From: Deltaproteobacteria bacterium
GTDB lineage: Bacteria > Myxococcota > Myxococcia > SLRQ01
Direction: 5' to 3'
DNA: 64,000 nucleotides
NCBI GenBank assembly: GCA_029210625.1
Contig: JARGFU010000021.1
Location: 1 to 64,000 of the forward strand
The first letter of the stretch is position 1. Each line of letters starts with the position of its first letter. Made by a program: the position numbers and the translations under genes. Positions 16,579-28,939 of the stretch are shown here, in pieces. The notes under the pieces were generated by a model. It was given only the letters and a program-made list of their open reading frames with translations, was not told the origin of the DNA and searched no databases.

Positions 16579-17060
16579 TGCTCTTCGGGCCAGTGGCGGA
16601 TGCGCTGGCGGGCCTCCTCGAAGTCGAAGGCGCGCAGGGAGGGACCGTCGACGTGGCAGCGCTGGCAGTCCTCGGCCTTGGGCTGGCGCAGGCCGGTCAG
16701 CCGGGCCAGCTCCGGATCGCGCATCACGTAGCTCCGGGCGTAGTAGGTCCCCTCCCCGTGGCAGCTCTCGCACTGCACGCCCGTGAGCCCCTCGACGTCG
16801 TGGGGGGTGTGGCAGGTCTGGCAGCGGGGGTCGGCCTTCTGCGCCAGCGTGAGCCGGTCGGCGGCCCGCGCGTGCGGCCCCTTCTTCCAGGTGGAGAAGG
16901 CCGTGTCATGACAGGTCGCGCAGCCCTCCGCCCCCATGGGCTCGTCGGCCCGGGCGCCGCTCTGGCCCAGGAGCGCCACGATCAGCGCGAGGAGGGCCAG
17001 CCCGGTCAGCGGGAGGGTGGTGCCAGGGGTTCTGGGGCGATTCGAGGCCACGCGCCGCAT
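16575..17060 (-). CDS. Tetraheme cytochrome c (cytochrome c554 type)
   Basis: 161 residues. A signal peptide (LTGLALLALIVALLGQSGARA) is followed by four CxxCH haem sites: CATCH, CQTCH, CESCH and CQRCH. Extra histidines (GPHARA, TPHDVEG) could be distal haem ligands. Spacing resembles the cytochrome c554/c-prime family. The ATG at 17060 gives a normal signal peptide; an ATG at 17075 is possible. Expected to be a periplasmic electron carrier; its donor and acceptor are not evident here. Confidence 0.92.
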   Translation of the reverse strand: MRRVASNRPRTPGTTLPLTGLALLALIVALLGQSGARADEPMGAEGCATCHDTAFSTWKKGPHARAADRLTLAQKADPRCQTCHTPHDVEGLTGVQCESCHGEGTYYARSYVMRDPELARLTGLRQPKAEDCQRCHVDGPSLRAFDFEEARQRIRHWPEEQ

Positions 17061-17142
17061 AAAGCATGGCGCCATTTGGCCGGTCAAGGCGCGGCCCTTT
17101 GACAGGGCGGGGCCTTTTGACGCCTACTCGCTCCTCAGGAGG

Positions 17143-17763
17143 ATGGGAGCGGCCCAAAAGAGCGGGAGCGTCCGGATCGGGCTCACCGGTGGCATCGGCT
17201 CGGGCAAGAGCACGGTGGCCCGCCTCCTCGCGGAGCGCGGAGCGGCACACATCGACGCCGATCAGCTCGCCCGGGAGGTCGTCGAGCCGGGGCAGCCGGC
17301 CCTGGCCGAGATCGTCGAGGCCTTCGGCCCGGTGGTGGTGGACGCCGGCGGCCGGCTGCGCCGGGACGTCCTCGGGGCCCGGGTCTTCGCCGATCCGCAG
17401 GCCCGCGCCCGCCTCGAGGCCATCACCCACCCGCGGATCCGCGAGCTGGCGGCGGCGCGCATGCGCGAGGCGGAGGCCGCCGGCCACCGCCACATCGTCT
17501 ACGAGGCGGCGCTCCTGGTGGAGGTCGGGCTGGCGGCGACCTTCGACCACCTGGTGGTGGTGAGCGCCGACGAGGCCACCCAGATCGAGAGGGTCATGGC
17601 CCGGGACGGCTGCAGCGAGGCCGAGGCTCGCGCCCGAATCGCGGCGCAGCTGCCCCTGGCCCAAAAGGTCGCGGTGGCCGATACCGTGGTGGACAACACC
17701 GGAACCCCCGAGGAGACTGCGCGCCAGGTCGACGCCCTCCTCGCCCGTCTGGAGACCCCATGA
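17143..17763 (+). CDS. coaE: Dephospho-CoA kinase
   Basis: Last step of coenzyme A synthesis: phosphorylates the 3'-OH of dephospho-CoA. The P-loop GLTGGIGSGKSTVARLL, the DADQLAREVVEPG motif and the HPRIREL, YEAALLVEVG and RDGCSEAEARARIAAQLP segments are all typical, and the 206-residue length is normal. The ATG at 17143 directly follows AGGAGG with no spacing, so the ribosome site is unusual, but no better start lies before the P-loop. It overlaps the reductase gene by four bases (ATGA). Confidence 0.95.
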   Translation: MGAAQKSGSVRIGLTGGIGSGKSTVARLLAERGAAHIDADQLAREVVEPGQPALAEIVEAFGPVVVDAGGRLRRDVLGARVFADPQARARLEAITHPRIRELAAARMREAEAAGHRHIVYEAALLVEVGLAATFDHLVVVSADEATQIERVMARDGCSEAEARARIAAQLPLAQKVAVADTVVDNTGTPEETARQVDALLARLETP

Positions 17764-18953
17764 GCCCGACGACCAAGCCGAGCGCCAAGAAGACCACGAA
17801 AAGGACCACCAAGAGGGCGCCGAAGAAGCACGGCTCGACCCGCAAGCCGCGACGCGTCTACTTCGTCACCGGCTACCCCGGCTTCATCGGCAAGCGGCTG
17901 GTGACCGCGCTGGCCGAGCGGGAGGCCTCCGCCAAGATCTACGTCCTGGTCCAGGAGAAGTTCGAGAAGGACGCCAAGGCCTACGTCGCCCCCCTGGCAC
18001 GCAAGCCGGGCGCCGCGGAGGTGGAGATCCTCGTCGGAGACATCGTCGACATGGATCTGGGGCTCTCGGGGGAGGAGTACAAGCGCCTGGTCGAGGAGGT
18101 CACCGACATCTTCCACCTGGCGGCGATCTACTACCTGGGCGTCCACAAGGAGCAGGCCCGCCGGGTGAACGTCGGCGGCACCCGGCGGATGCTCGAGGTC
18201 GCCCGCGAGATGAAGCGCCTTCGTCGCTTCAACCACATGTCGACGGCCTGGGTCTGCGGTGACCGCGAGGGCGTGATCCTCGAGGACGAGCTGCAGATGG
18301 GTCAGCGCCACCGCAACGCCTACGAGGAGACGAAGTACGAGGCCGAGGTGATCGTGCGGGACGCGATGAGCGAGCTGCCGATCACGATCTACCGGCCCAG
18401 CATCGTGGTGGGCGACTCGAAGACCGGCGAGATCGATCGCTTCGACGGCCCCTACTACCTGGGCATCCTCCTGGTGACCTCGCCGCTGGCGGTCCCCCTC
18501 CCCCTGCCCGGGAACGGCAACGCGCCGCTGAACCTGGTGCCGGTGGACTACGTCGTCGGCGCCATGCTCGTGGTCGGCGACGACCCCCGGGGGGAGGGCC
18601 AGACGCTGCACCTGGTCGACCCCAACCCCCTCTCCGGCCGCCGGATCTACGAGATGATCGCCGAGCTGGCGGGCAAGCGGCTGCCGAGGGTCACCCTCTC
18701 CTTCCGCCTCACCGACACCCTGATGCGCATCCCGGGCCTCGAGCGGCTGATCCGCCAGCAGCGGCAGGCCGTGCAGTACGTGAACCACCTGGTGATCTTC
18801 AACAACCACCAGGCCCTCGAGCTCCTGGACGGCACCGGCGTGCGCTGCCCGCCGATCTCCGCCTACCTGCCCCGCCTCGTGGACTACGTCCGCCAGTACT
18901 ACCGGAGCCGCCCCTCCGGCGAGGCCGACGAGGTGGAGGATCCCCTCGACTAG
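17760..18953 (+). CDS. Extended SDR-family NAD(P)-dependent reductase with a lysine-rich N-terminus
   Basis: 397 residues. After a 30-residue basic leader (many Lys, Thr and Arg, for example KKTTKRTTKRAPKK) the Rossmann domain opens with VYFVTGYPGFIGKRL. DIFHLAAIYYLGV, a Ser/Thr before WVCGD, and YEETKYEAE (the YxxxK catalytic pair) identify an extended SDR of the male-sterility/thioester-reductase type, which often reduces acyl thioesters or works on steroids and sugars. The substrate is unknown. The basic leader resembles histone-H1-like tails and could bind DNA or anionic lipid. The TAG overlaps the convergent TPR gene stop (CTAG). Coupled to coaE. Confidence 0.85.
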   Translation: MSPTTKPSAKKTTKRTTKRAPKKHGSTRKPRRVYFVTGYPGFIGKRLVTALAEREASAKIYVLVQEKFEKDAKAYVAPLARKPGAAEVEILVGDIVDMDLGLSGEEYKRLVEEVTDIFHLAAIYYLGVHKEQARRVNVGGTRRMLEVAREMKRLRRFNHMSTAWVCGDREGVILEDELQMGQRHRNAYEETKYEAEVIVRDAMSELPITIYRPSIVVGDSKTGEIDRFDGPYYLGILLVTSPLAVPLPLPGNGNAPLNLVPVDYVVGAMLVVGDDPRGEGQTLHLVDPNPLSGRRIYEMIAELAGKRLPRVTLSFRLTDTLMRIPGLERLIRQQRQAVQYVNHLVIFNNHQALELLDGTGVRCPPISAYLPRLVDYVRQYYRSRPSGEADEVEDPLD

Positions 18954-20170
18954 GCGGAGGCGATGACCCGCTGCTCGAGGAGCTGGACCAGGATCCGGCA
19001 GGTGTCCATCCGGCTCATCCCCGAGAGGGCGAAGAGCTCCTCGTAGGTCACCTGCCCGTCGATCTGGGCGAGGACGAAGCCCGCCCGGTGGTCGAGGTTG
19101 AGCCACACCACCTCGTCGGGATCGATGAGCACCCGGGGGCAGCGCTCGATCGGGCCGAGCTTCGATTCCCACATCTGCAGGAGGGTCGACTCGCAGCGTT
19201 CCCGCAGCTCGATCGCCGTGACGTTCTCCGGGTTGATCAGGAGGACGCGCCCCACGATCTCGAGCGCTCCCGAGAAGTCGGCCAGGGCGATGAGCTCCTG
19301 GGCTCCCTCCATCAGGTGGGCCAGATCCTCCTCGGAGATCCCGCCCTCGTCGTCATCGTCGTCGTCCTCGACCGACGGATCCGGCGCCGCGGCGGCAGCC
19401 TCGTCGCTCTGGATCATCTTCAGGCCCGGGGCCGAGGGGTCCCCGGACTCGTTGATCAGCACCTCCCCCTCCCCCGCCGGGGAGTCCCACGAGCTGCCGT
19501 GCCAGGAGGCCGGCTCCTGCAGCCTCCACTCCGGCTCCTCGCCCTCCACCGGCGGCGCCGCCGGTGGGGGTGGGCCGGCCTGGAGTGACGGGTCCTCCCA
19601 GGGATCCCAGTCCTCCCCCCCGGAGGCCTGCCGGAGCGCGTCGTCGGAGAGCGGCTCCGAGGAGAAGACGTGGTCCCGCGGAGGCGCCGCCTCGACGGGA
19701 GGCGGCAGCGGTGCGGGCGGCGGGGGCGCGATCTCGACGGGGGGCGGCACCGGCTCGGGGACGGACTCGGGGACGCACTGGGCCCAGGCAGAGGCCAGCG
19801 CCGCCGGCGGATCGAGGGGTGCCGACGGCCCGGGGCCCGCGGGGGGGGACCCGGGCGCCGCGCCGACGGGTTGTCCCCAGGCATCGTCGATCGCCGCGGA
19901 CCAGTCCCCCTCCAGCGCCGGACCGGAGTCCGGCGGCGGCACCGGGGTCGCCGGCTCTCCGAAGCCCCAGGGGCGGGCGCCGGCCGCCGCCAGCGGCGGC
20001 AGCTCGTCGGCCTCTCCCGGGAAGAGGCGGGTCAGGAGGGCCCGGGCCGGGATCGAGCCCGGATCGGCGTCGAGGATCGCTCGCAGCGCCTCCCGGGCGG
20101 AGGAGGCATCGCCGGCTGCGTGAGCGTCGTTGGCCTGGGAGAGGAGGCGCTGAAGCTCGGTGGGGTCCAC
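18950..20170 (-). CDS. TPR protein with a winged-helix-like C-terminal domain
   Basis: 406 residues, third gene of the J-protein/Hsp70 operon, 15 bases after the Hsp70 stop. A short TPR-like start (ANDAHAAGDASSAREALRAI) is followed by a long Pro/Ala-rich disordered part (about 65-265), an acidic run (EDDDDDDEGG), a TPR-like helical hairpin (LIALADFSGALEIVGRVLLI), and a C-terminal domain (GFVLAQIDGQVTYEELFALS, then GMSRMDTCRILVQLLEQRVI). The last domain matches, position for position in pattern, the N-terminal domain of the J protein in this operon. The start is a GTG at 20170. Likely an accessory subunit or client adaptor of this Hsp70; function inferred from context. Confidence 0.78.
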   Translation of the reverse strand: MDPTELQRLLSQANDAHAAGDASSAREALRAILDADPGSIPARALLTRLFPGEADELPPLAAAGARPWGFGEPATPVPPPDSGPALEGDWSAAIDDAWGQPVGAAPGSPPAGPGPSAPLDPPAALASAWAQCVPESVPEPVPPPVEIAPPPPAPLPPPVEAAPPRDHVFSSEPLSDDALRQASGGEDWDPWEDPSLQAGPPPPAAPPVEGEEPEWRLQEPASWHGSSWDSPAGEGEVLINESGDPSAPGLKMIQSDEAAAAAPDPSVEDDDDDDEGGISEEDLAHLMEGAQELIALADFSGALEIVGRVLLINPENVTAIELRERCESTLLQMWESKLGPIERCPRVLIDPDEVVWLNLDHRAGFVLAQIDGQVTYEELFALSGMSRMDTCRILVQLLEQRVIASA

Positions 20171-20185
20171 GATCGTAGTTGCGAG

Positions 20186-22021
<1,836 letters not shown>

Positions 22022-22031
22022 GCCTTCGGTC

Positions 22032-23249
22032 CTAGAAGAGGGTCCAGCGTAGCTTCTTCAGCGCTTCCTTGGCTTCGTCGGCGGTCTCGTCCAGATCCAC
22101 CGCCTGCTCGAAGGCCTTCTTGGCCTTCGACTTCTCCCCGAGCTGGACCAGGACCCTCCCGTAGAGGGTCCAGCCCTCCACGGAGTGGCGGTCCAGATAC
22201 GTCACCTTCTGGGCCATCCCCAGCACAGTATCCGGTTTGGCTCCTCTCGCCAGAAGAAAGCGGACGAGGGTGAGGAGGGTGTTCGAGCCTGCGGGGTCGG
22301 CCTTCACCGCCTCCCGCAGCAGCTCCTCGGCCTCCTGCAGGTTGCCCAGCGCCTCGGCCGAGCGCGCCCGGTCGAGGAGATCCTCCGCGCGGGTGGAGGC
22401 GGAGAGGGCGTCGGCCTCCTCCAGGAGAGCCTCCATGGCCTCGTTGCCGGGATCGTAGGTCAGGGCCAGGCGGTAGAGGTTGGCCGCCTGGCGCCAGTCC
22501 TCCTTGCTCGCGGCCTTCCGGGCCTCGTTGGCGAACTGCGTCGCCTTGCGCTTGCGCTCACCGAGCGGCGCCCGCTTGCGCAGGCGCTCGCGGCGCTCGA
22601 CCTTGCGGCGCTCGTCGCGCAGCTTCTTCTCCTGCGCCTCCTCGAGCGCCTCGAGCTCCTCGAACGTGAGGGGGAACTCGGTCTTGCGGTCGTACTCGGC
22701 GCGGCGCTGAGCGTTCGAGAGGGTCTCGTAGGCGTCCCGGATGCGCTGCACCACCCGGTCGAGGCGCTCGGCGAAGGAGCCCATCTCCTTGCCGTAGAAG
22801 CGGTCGGGGTGGAGGCGCCGGACGAGGGCGAAGTAGGCCTTCTGGATCTCGTCCTTGGTCGCCGTGGGCCGGAGGCCCAGCACCTCGTAGTGGTGCCACT
22901 TCCCGGCCATGTCCTCCCGGTAGAGCAGCTCCTTCTTGATCTCCTCCGGGAGGTCGGTCGCCTCGGCCAGGGCGGCCCGGTCGAAGTCGTGGGCCTCCAT
23001 CCCGCCGGCGCCGGCGACCTCGGAGGGACCGACGACGACGCCCCGCTCGATCAACCCTCGCAGGAGGACGACGGCCTTGGGCTCGGGGATCCCGCACACC
23101 GCGAGGAGGCTCTCCAGGGTGTCCCCCGGGCTGATCCGGGAGACGAGGAAGCCCTCCTCGGGAGAGAGCTTGAGCGTGGTGATGTCCACGCCCGGCTTGA
23201 GCTTCACCGGGTCCTTCTTGCGGCCCAGGCCCTCGATGGTTTCGCTCAT
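22032..23249 (-). CDS. J-domain protein with N-terminal winged-helix-like and C-terminal TPR regions
   Basis: 405 residues, first gene of the Hsp70 operon. An N-terminal domain (about 29-74: GFLVSRISPGDTLESLLAVC, then KAVVLLRGLIERGVVV) has the winged-helix-like pattern also present in the operon's third protein. The J domain (about 117-182) has the HPD motif in LVRRLHPDRFYG, so it should stimulate Hsp70 ATPase. A basic helical segment with many Glu-Arg-Arg-Lys follows, then TPR repeats (AANLYRLALTYDPGNEAMEA and two more). The ATG at 23249 (MSETIEG) is chosen over an upstream frame extension. A TGCTATCGT box, an extended -10-like element, lies about 45 bases upstream. Confidence 0.93.
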   Translation of the reverse strand: MSETIEGLGRKKDPVKLKPGVDITTLKLSPEEGFLVSRISPGDTLESLLAVCGIPEPKAVVLLRGLIERGVVVGPSEVAGAGGMEAHDFDRAALAEATDLPEEIKKELLYREDMAGKWHHYEVLGLRPTATKDEIQKAYFALVRRLHPDRFYGKEMGSFAERLDRVVQRIRDAYETLSNAQRRAEYDRKTEFPLTFEELEALEEAQEKKLRDERRKVERRERLRKRAPLGERKRKATQFANEARKAASKEDWRQAANLYRLALTYDPGNEAMEALLEEADALSASTRAEDLLDRARSAEALGNLQEAEELLREAVKADPAGSNTLLTLVRFLLARGAKPDTVLGMAQKVTYLDRHSVEGWTLYGRVLVQLGEKSKAKKAFEQAVDLDETADEAKEALKKLRWTLF

Positions 23250-23311
23250 GCGCTTGGACGACTCCCCCCACGAAACGACGTGTCGGGGAGACGATAGCAA
23301 AAGACCGGGGC

Positions 23312-24499
23312 TCAGAGTCGATCTGCGACGCGGGTCAGCCCCTCGAGGGCGGCTGCCTCTCCTTCGGCGCCGAGGGTCAGGGCGGGGGCCAGGCGGACGA
23401 CGTCGGCCCCCAACGCGTTCACCAGGATCCCCTCCTCCAGGGCGGCGTCCCGGAAGGCCGTCGCCTTGCCCGGCACCTCCAGGCCCAGCCAGAGGCCAAC
23501 GCCCCGGACGCCCTCGATCTTGCCGGTCGCGACCAGCCGGTCCTCGAGGCCGGCCCGCAGGCGCCGGGCCGTCTCCCGGCTCGCCTCCAGGACGCCCTCG
23601 TCCAGCAGGACCTCCAGGACCGTGAGGGCCGCCCGGGTGGCCAGGGCGTTGCCGCCGAAGGTGGAGGCGTGGGTGCCCGGCACGAAGGAGGCGGCCACCT
23701 CGGCCCGGGCCAGGAGCGCGCCGATGGGGAAGCCGCCGCCGAGGCTCTTGGCCGAGGTCAGGATGTCGGGGGTGATGCCCTCGTGCTCGTGAGCCCAGAG
23801 GGTGCCCGTCCGCCCGATCCCCGACTGCACCTCGTCCAGGATGAGCAGGGCGCCGACCGCCTCGGTGCGCTCCCGCAGGCGGCGCAGCCAGCCCGGGGGA
23901 GGGACGATCAACCCGCCCTCGCCCTGGATCGGCTCGACGATCACCGCCGCCGTCTGCTCGCCGATGCGCTCGAAGATCGCCTCCTCCCCGAAGGGGAGGT
24001 GCTCGAAGCCGCCCGGCAGGGGCTCGAAGCCCTCGTGGTACTTCGGCTGCCCGGTGGCCTTGAGCGCCCCCATGGTCCGGCCGTGGAAGCTCTTCTCGAA
24101 GGCGAGGATCTCCTGGCGCGGCGCGCCGCGATCGTGGTGGAAGCGGCGCGCGAGCTTCAGCGCCCCCTCGTTGGCCTCCGCCCCCGAGTTGCAGAAGAAG
24201 ACCCGCTCGGCGAAGGAGGTCTCGCAGAGGCGCTTCGCCAGGAGGATGGCCGGCTCGTTCCAGTAGAGGTTCGACACGTGCCAGAGGGCCTCGGCCTGCG
24301 TCTTCAGGGCCGCGACCAGGCGCGGGTGGGCGTGCCCGATCACGTTGGTGGCGATGCCCTGGATCAGATCCAGGTAGCGTCGCCCCTCGTGATCGACGAC
24401 CCAGTCGCCCTCCCCCTTCACCAGGACCAGGTCCGGCTGGCGGTAGTTGGGGAAGAAGGACGCCTGGCCGGCCTCGAGGAGCTCTCGCTGGGTGGTCAT
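23312..24499 (-). CDS. argD: Acetylornithine aminotransferase
   Basis: Class III PLP aminotransferase of arginine synthesis: N-acetylglutamate semialdehyde to N-acetylornithine. GSGAEANE-like motif FFCNSGAEANEGALKLAR, FHGRTMGAL, EPIQGEGG, LILDEVQSGIGRTG and the PLP lysine in LTSAKSLGGGFPIGA are all present. 395 residues is the normal length. It follows argB by 10 bases; both are at the end of the xerC-hslVU run. The symbol follows the pairing with argB; succinyl-ornithine activity is possible in this family. Confidence 0.95.
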   Translation of the reverse strand: MTTQRELLEAGQASFFPNYRQPDLVLVKGEGDWVVDHEGRRYLDLIQGIATNVIGHAHPRLVAALKTQAEALWHVSNLYWNEPAILLAKRLCETSFAERVFFCNSGAEANEGALKLARRFHHDRGAPRQEILAFEKSFHGRTMGALKATGQPKYHEGFEPLPGGFEHLPFGEEAIFERIGEQTAAVIVEPIQGEGGLIVPPPGWLRRLRERTEAVGALLILDEVQSGIGRTGTLWAHEHEGITPDILTSAKSLGGGFPIGALLARAEVAASFVPGTHASTFGGNALATRAALTVLEVLLDEGVLEASRETARRLRAGLEDRLVATGKIEGVRGVGLWLGLEVPGKATAFRDAALEEGILVNALGADVVRLAPALTLGAEGEAAALEGLTRVADRL

Positions 24500-24509
24500 G
24501 CGGCAGGTT

Positions 24510-25388
24510 CTAGCCGCTTCGCACCACCGTGCCCACTCCCTGATCGGTGAGCAGCTCCAGGAGGACCGCGTGGGGTACCCGGCCGTCGATCATCGTGGCG
24601 GCGCCCACCCCGCTCTCCACCGCGTCCACGCAGCAGCGCAGCTTGGGGATCATGCCCCCGCTGACGAACTCGCTCTCCAGCAGCGCCCGGGCCCCGGCCA
24701 GGTCGAGGCGCCCCACCAGCAGCCCATCGCCGTCGAGGAGCCCGGCGACGTCGGTCAGCAAGAGGAGGCGCTCGGCCTTCAGCGCGACCGCCAGCGCCCC
24801 CGCGACCAGGTCGGCGTTGATGTTCAGCGCCCGGCCGTCCTCGCCCAGACCCACCGGCGCCACCACCGGGACGAAGCCCGACTGGTCGAGGGTCTCGAGG
24901 ATCTCGCAGTCCACCGACTCGATCTCCCCCACCCGGCCCGGGTCGATGATCTCGGGCGGGCCCTCCTTCATCGGCACCTCGAGGGTGATCCGGGCTGCCT
25001 TGAGCAGGCCGCCGTCCTTCCCCGAGAGCCCCACCGCCCGCGCCCCCTGCTGCTGCAGGAGCGCGACGATCTCCTTGTTCACCAGCCCCGCGAGGACCAT
25101 CTCGACCACGTCCATCGTCTCGTCGTCGGTGACCCGCATCCCCCCCACGAAGTGGGAGGCGATCCCCAGGCGATCGAGGAGGCTGCCGATCTGCGGTCCA
25201 CCGCCGTGCACCACCACCACCTTCAGCCCGACGAGCTGCAGCAGGGTGAGGTCCTTGGCGAAGGAGGCCTTCAGCTCGTCGTCGATCATGGCGTTGCCGC
25301 CGTACTTCACGACGATGGTCTTGCCCCGATAGCGCTGCAGGTAGGGCAGCGCCTCGATGAGGACGGTGGCCTTCTCGTTACGCTCCAT
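24510..25388 (-). CDS. argB: Acetylglutamate kinase
   Basis: Second step of arginine synthesis: phosphorylates N-acetylglutamate. [30 protein letters not shown] and [12 protein letters not shown] are the family's nucleotide and substrate motifs. The N-terminal helix before the first strand ([19 protein letters not shown]) is the extension found in hexameric, arginine-inhibited enzymes, so feedback control by arginine is expected. 292 residues. Lies 12 bases after a phosphodiesterase gene in the same run. Confidence 0.96.
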   Translation of the reverse strand: MERNEKATVLIEALPYLQRYRGKTIVVKYGGNAMIDDELKASFAKDLTLLQLVGLKVVVVHGGGPQIGSLLDRLGIASHFVGGMRVTDDETMDVVEMVLAGLVNKEIVALLQQQGARAVGLSGKDGGLLKAARITLEVPMKEGPPEIIDPGRVGEIESVDCEILETLDQSGFVPVVAPVGLGEDGRALNINADLVAGALAVALKAERLLLLTDVAGLLDGDGLLVGRLDLAGARALLESEFVSGGMIPKLRCCVDAVESGVGAATMIDGRVPHAVLLELLTDQGVGTVVRSG

Positions 25389-25400
25389 GGTCCCGCTACC

Positions 25401-26861
25401 TCACTGTACGTAGCCCAGCGAGCGGAGGCGCTCGACCTCCTCCGCGTCGAAGGAGGAGTCGAGGGGCTCGAGCTCGGCGGGTCCGGCGGCGGCGCGCGGC
25501 TCGCTCTCCTCGGCAACCTCGAGGGAGGGCAGGACGCTGACCCCCTCCCCGTCCTCGAGATCCTCCATGCCGAGGGCGTCGATGATGGTGGGCACGATGT
25601 CGTAGAGCGTGGCGCCGTGGATCTTGGCCCCCGCCTTCACGCCCGGCCCCCGCAGGGCGATGAAGCCCTCGATCCGGTGCTCCCCCTCGAAGGGGACCTG
25701 CGTGTTGAGCTCCCACTGGCCGGTGCGGGAGCCGAAGCCATGATCGCTGATCACCATGATCAGGGTGTCGTCGTCGACCTGATCGAGGAGCTCGCGGAGC
25801 ATGTCGTCGACGATGGTGTAGTAGCGATCGATGACCTCGCCGTAGAGCTCCGAGAGGCGCCCCGCGTGGCCGGTGGGCAGGCCGGCGTCGGCGAGCTGCG
25901 CCTCGATCTGTTCGTTCGGCTGGGAGAAGAGCCAGAAGCGGTGCCCGAGGGAGTCGGCGCCCTCGACGAAGACCATCGTCAGGTCCGGCTGCTCGGTCTC
26001 CAGGAGCCCGAGCACCGTGTTGCGCATGGTGCGGGTGTGGGCGATGGACCAGCGAGCGGCCTCCCGGTAGCGGCGCAGCCGGGGATAGAGGGCCGCGAGG
26101 TCGTCGGGGGCGCGGGGCACCACCTTCTCGACCTCCGAGTCCTTCAGCGAGAAGGGCGAGACGATGTACTGCTTGATCTCGTCCCAGCGGGCCTCGGGGT
26201 AGACCTGCCGGTCCTCATCGGCGTAGAGGCCGCCCTTGATGGTGTGCTGCTTCTTCTGACCGAGGGCGACGTAGGGCGAGACCATCACCCCGTGCACCTC
26301 CTCGGCCGGCCAGGTCGAGAGCCACCCCACGACGCCGACCGTGAGCCCCGCGTCGGAGGCCAGGTTCCAGATCGCCGGCACCGCCCGCATGTTGCTGGTC
26401 ACCAGGCGCCGCGGCTCGTCGCACCGGTCGGCGGGCCAGAGGCGGGAGCCGGTGACGAAGTCGTAGATGCCGTGCACCTCCCGGGGCCGCCCGGTGGCCA
26501 GGGTGGTCCAGAGGGCCGGTGAGCGGATCTCCCGCTCCGAGAAGAGGGTGCCGCTGGACCCCTCCTGCATGAGCTTCTGGAGGTTGGGCATCGCGCCGCG
26601 GGCGACGAGGCGCCTCACCTGCACGGGATCGAAGCCGTCGGTGCCCACGACGAGCACCTTGGTGGGGGGCGAGGCCGCCTTCGCGGGCCGCTCGGCGGGC
26701 GCCTCCGCCCTCGAGGCCGGGGCGGGAGCGGCGCCGGGGGTGGGCGCCGGGGCCGCCGCCGGGGCGGGCCGGTCGGCCTCGCAGCCCGCCGCGAGGAGGA
26801 GGAGAGCCAGGGCGAAGAGGGGCCCCCGGCGTGGTCCGGTCGTGCGCGCAACAACATCCAT
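25401..26861 (-). CDS. Type I phosphodiesterase / alkaline-phosphatase-superfamily lipoprotein
   Basis: 486 residues. A lipoprotein signal (FALALLLLAAGC) is followed by a Pro/Ala linker and a catalytic domain with VVGTDGFDP (metal Asp), SPALWTTLATGRPREVHG (nucleophile region, Thr or Ser, no Cys), VEGADSLGHRFW and SDHGFGS (metal Asp-His). These fit the nucleotide pyrophosphatase/phosphodiesterase branch rather than true sulfatases. It ends with EVERLRSLGYVQ, a tail shared with two other enzymes of this window and nearly with a third. The ATG at 26861 gives the lipoprotein signal. Inserted between hslU and argB on the same strand; substrate unknown, expected outside the cytoplasm. Confidence 0.88.
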   Translation of the reverse strand: MDVVARTTGPRRGPLFALALLLLAAGCEADRPAPAAAPAPTPGAAPAPASRAEAPAERPAKAASPPTKVLVVGTDGFDPVQVRRLVARGAMPNLQKLMQEGSSGTLFSEREIRSPALWTTLATGRPREVHGIYDFVTGSRLWPADRCDEPRRLVTSNMRAVPAIWNLASDAGLTVGVVGWLSTWPAEEVHGVMVSPYVALGQKKQHTIKGGLYADEDRQVYPEARWDEIKQYIVSPFSLKDSEVEKVVPRAPDDLAALYPRLRRYREAARWSIAHTRTMRNTVLGLLETEQPDLTMVFVEGADSLGHRFWLFSQPNEQIEAQLADAGLPTGHAGRLSELYGEVIDRYYTIVDDMLRELLDQVDDDTLIMVISDHGFGSRTGQWELNTQVPFEGEHRIEGFIALRGPGVKAGAKIHGATLYDIVPTIIDALGMEDLEDGEGVSVLPSLEVAEESEPRAAAGPAELEPLDSSFDAEEVERLRSLGYVQ

Positions 26862-26914
26862 CGGCGGACCTTGATGGCACATCTGGACTGGCCTGTGAAG
26901 GCAAGTCCGCGAAT

Positions 26915-28329
<1,415 letters not shown>

Positions 28330-28333
<4 letters not shown>

Positions 28334-28869
28334 GGCAGGATCTCCAGGGAGAGGGAGGTGTTGGTGTAGATGCAGATCTCGGCGGCGATCTCCATGGCCC
28401 GGCGGGCGATGGTCTCGGCGTCCCGATCGGTGTCGAGCAGGGCGCGGGCCGCCGCCAGGGCGTAGGGACCACCGGAGCCCACCGCGGTGACGTCGCCGTC
28501 GGGCTCGATCACGTCGCCGTTGCCCGAGATGAGCAGGATCCGCTCCTCGTCGGCGACCAGGAGCATGGCCTCGAGGCGCCGCAGCATCCGGTCGGTACGC
28601 CAGTCCTTGGCCAGCTCGACCGCCGCCCGGGTGAGGTTGCCCGAGTAGGCCTCCAGCTTCCCCTCGAACTTCTCGAAGAGGGTGAAGGCGTCCGCGGTGG
28701 CCCCGGCGAAGCCGGCCAGCACCCGCTCCCCGTGGAGCCGCCGCACCTTGCGGGCGCTCGCCTTCACCACCGTGTTGCCCAGGGTGACCTGGCCGTCCCC
28801 GGCCAGCACCGTCTTTCCGTCCTTGCGCAGGGCGAGGATGGTCGTGCCGTGCATCGTCTGCTCGCTCAT
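28330..28869 (-). CDS. hslV: ATP-dependent protease peptidase subunit HslV
   Basis: Threonine peptidase of the HslUV protease. The catalytic Thr is the first of the TT pair in [12 protein letters not shown]; it would be exposed by removal of a short propeptide. [30 protein letters not shown] and the SGNGDVIEP and [14 protein letters not shown] segments are typical. I use the ATG at 28869 (MSEQTMHG); starts at 28887 or 28854 are also possible, and the last would leave only Met-His-Gly before the Thr. Confidence 0.96.
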
Positions 28870-28939
28870 GCGCCCCAAGGTGCACACGAAGCCGGCAGAC
28901 GCAAGCGCGTGCCCCGGATCCCGCCCGGGGGCGGCCGGA

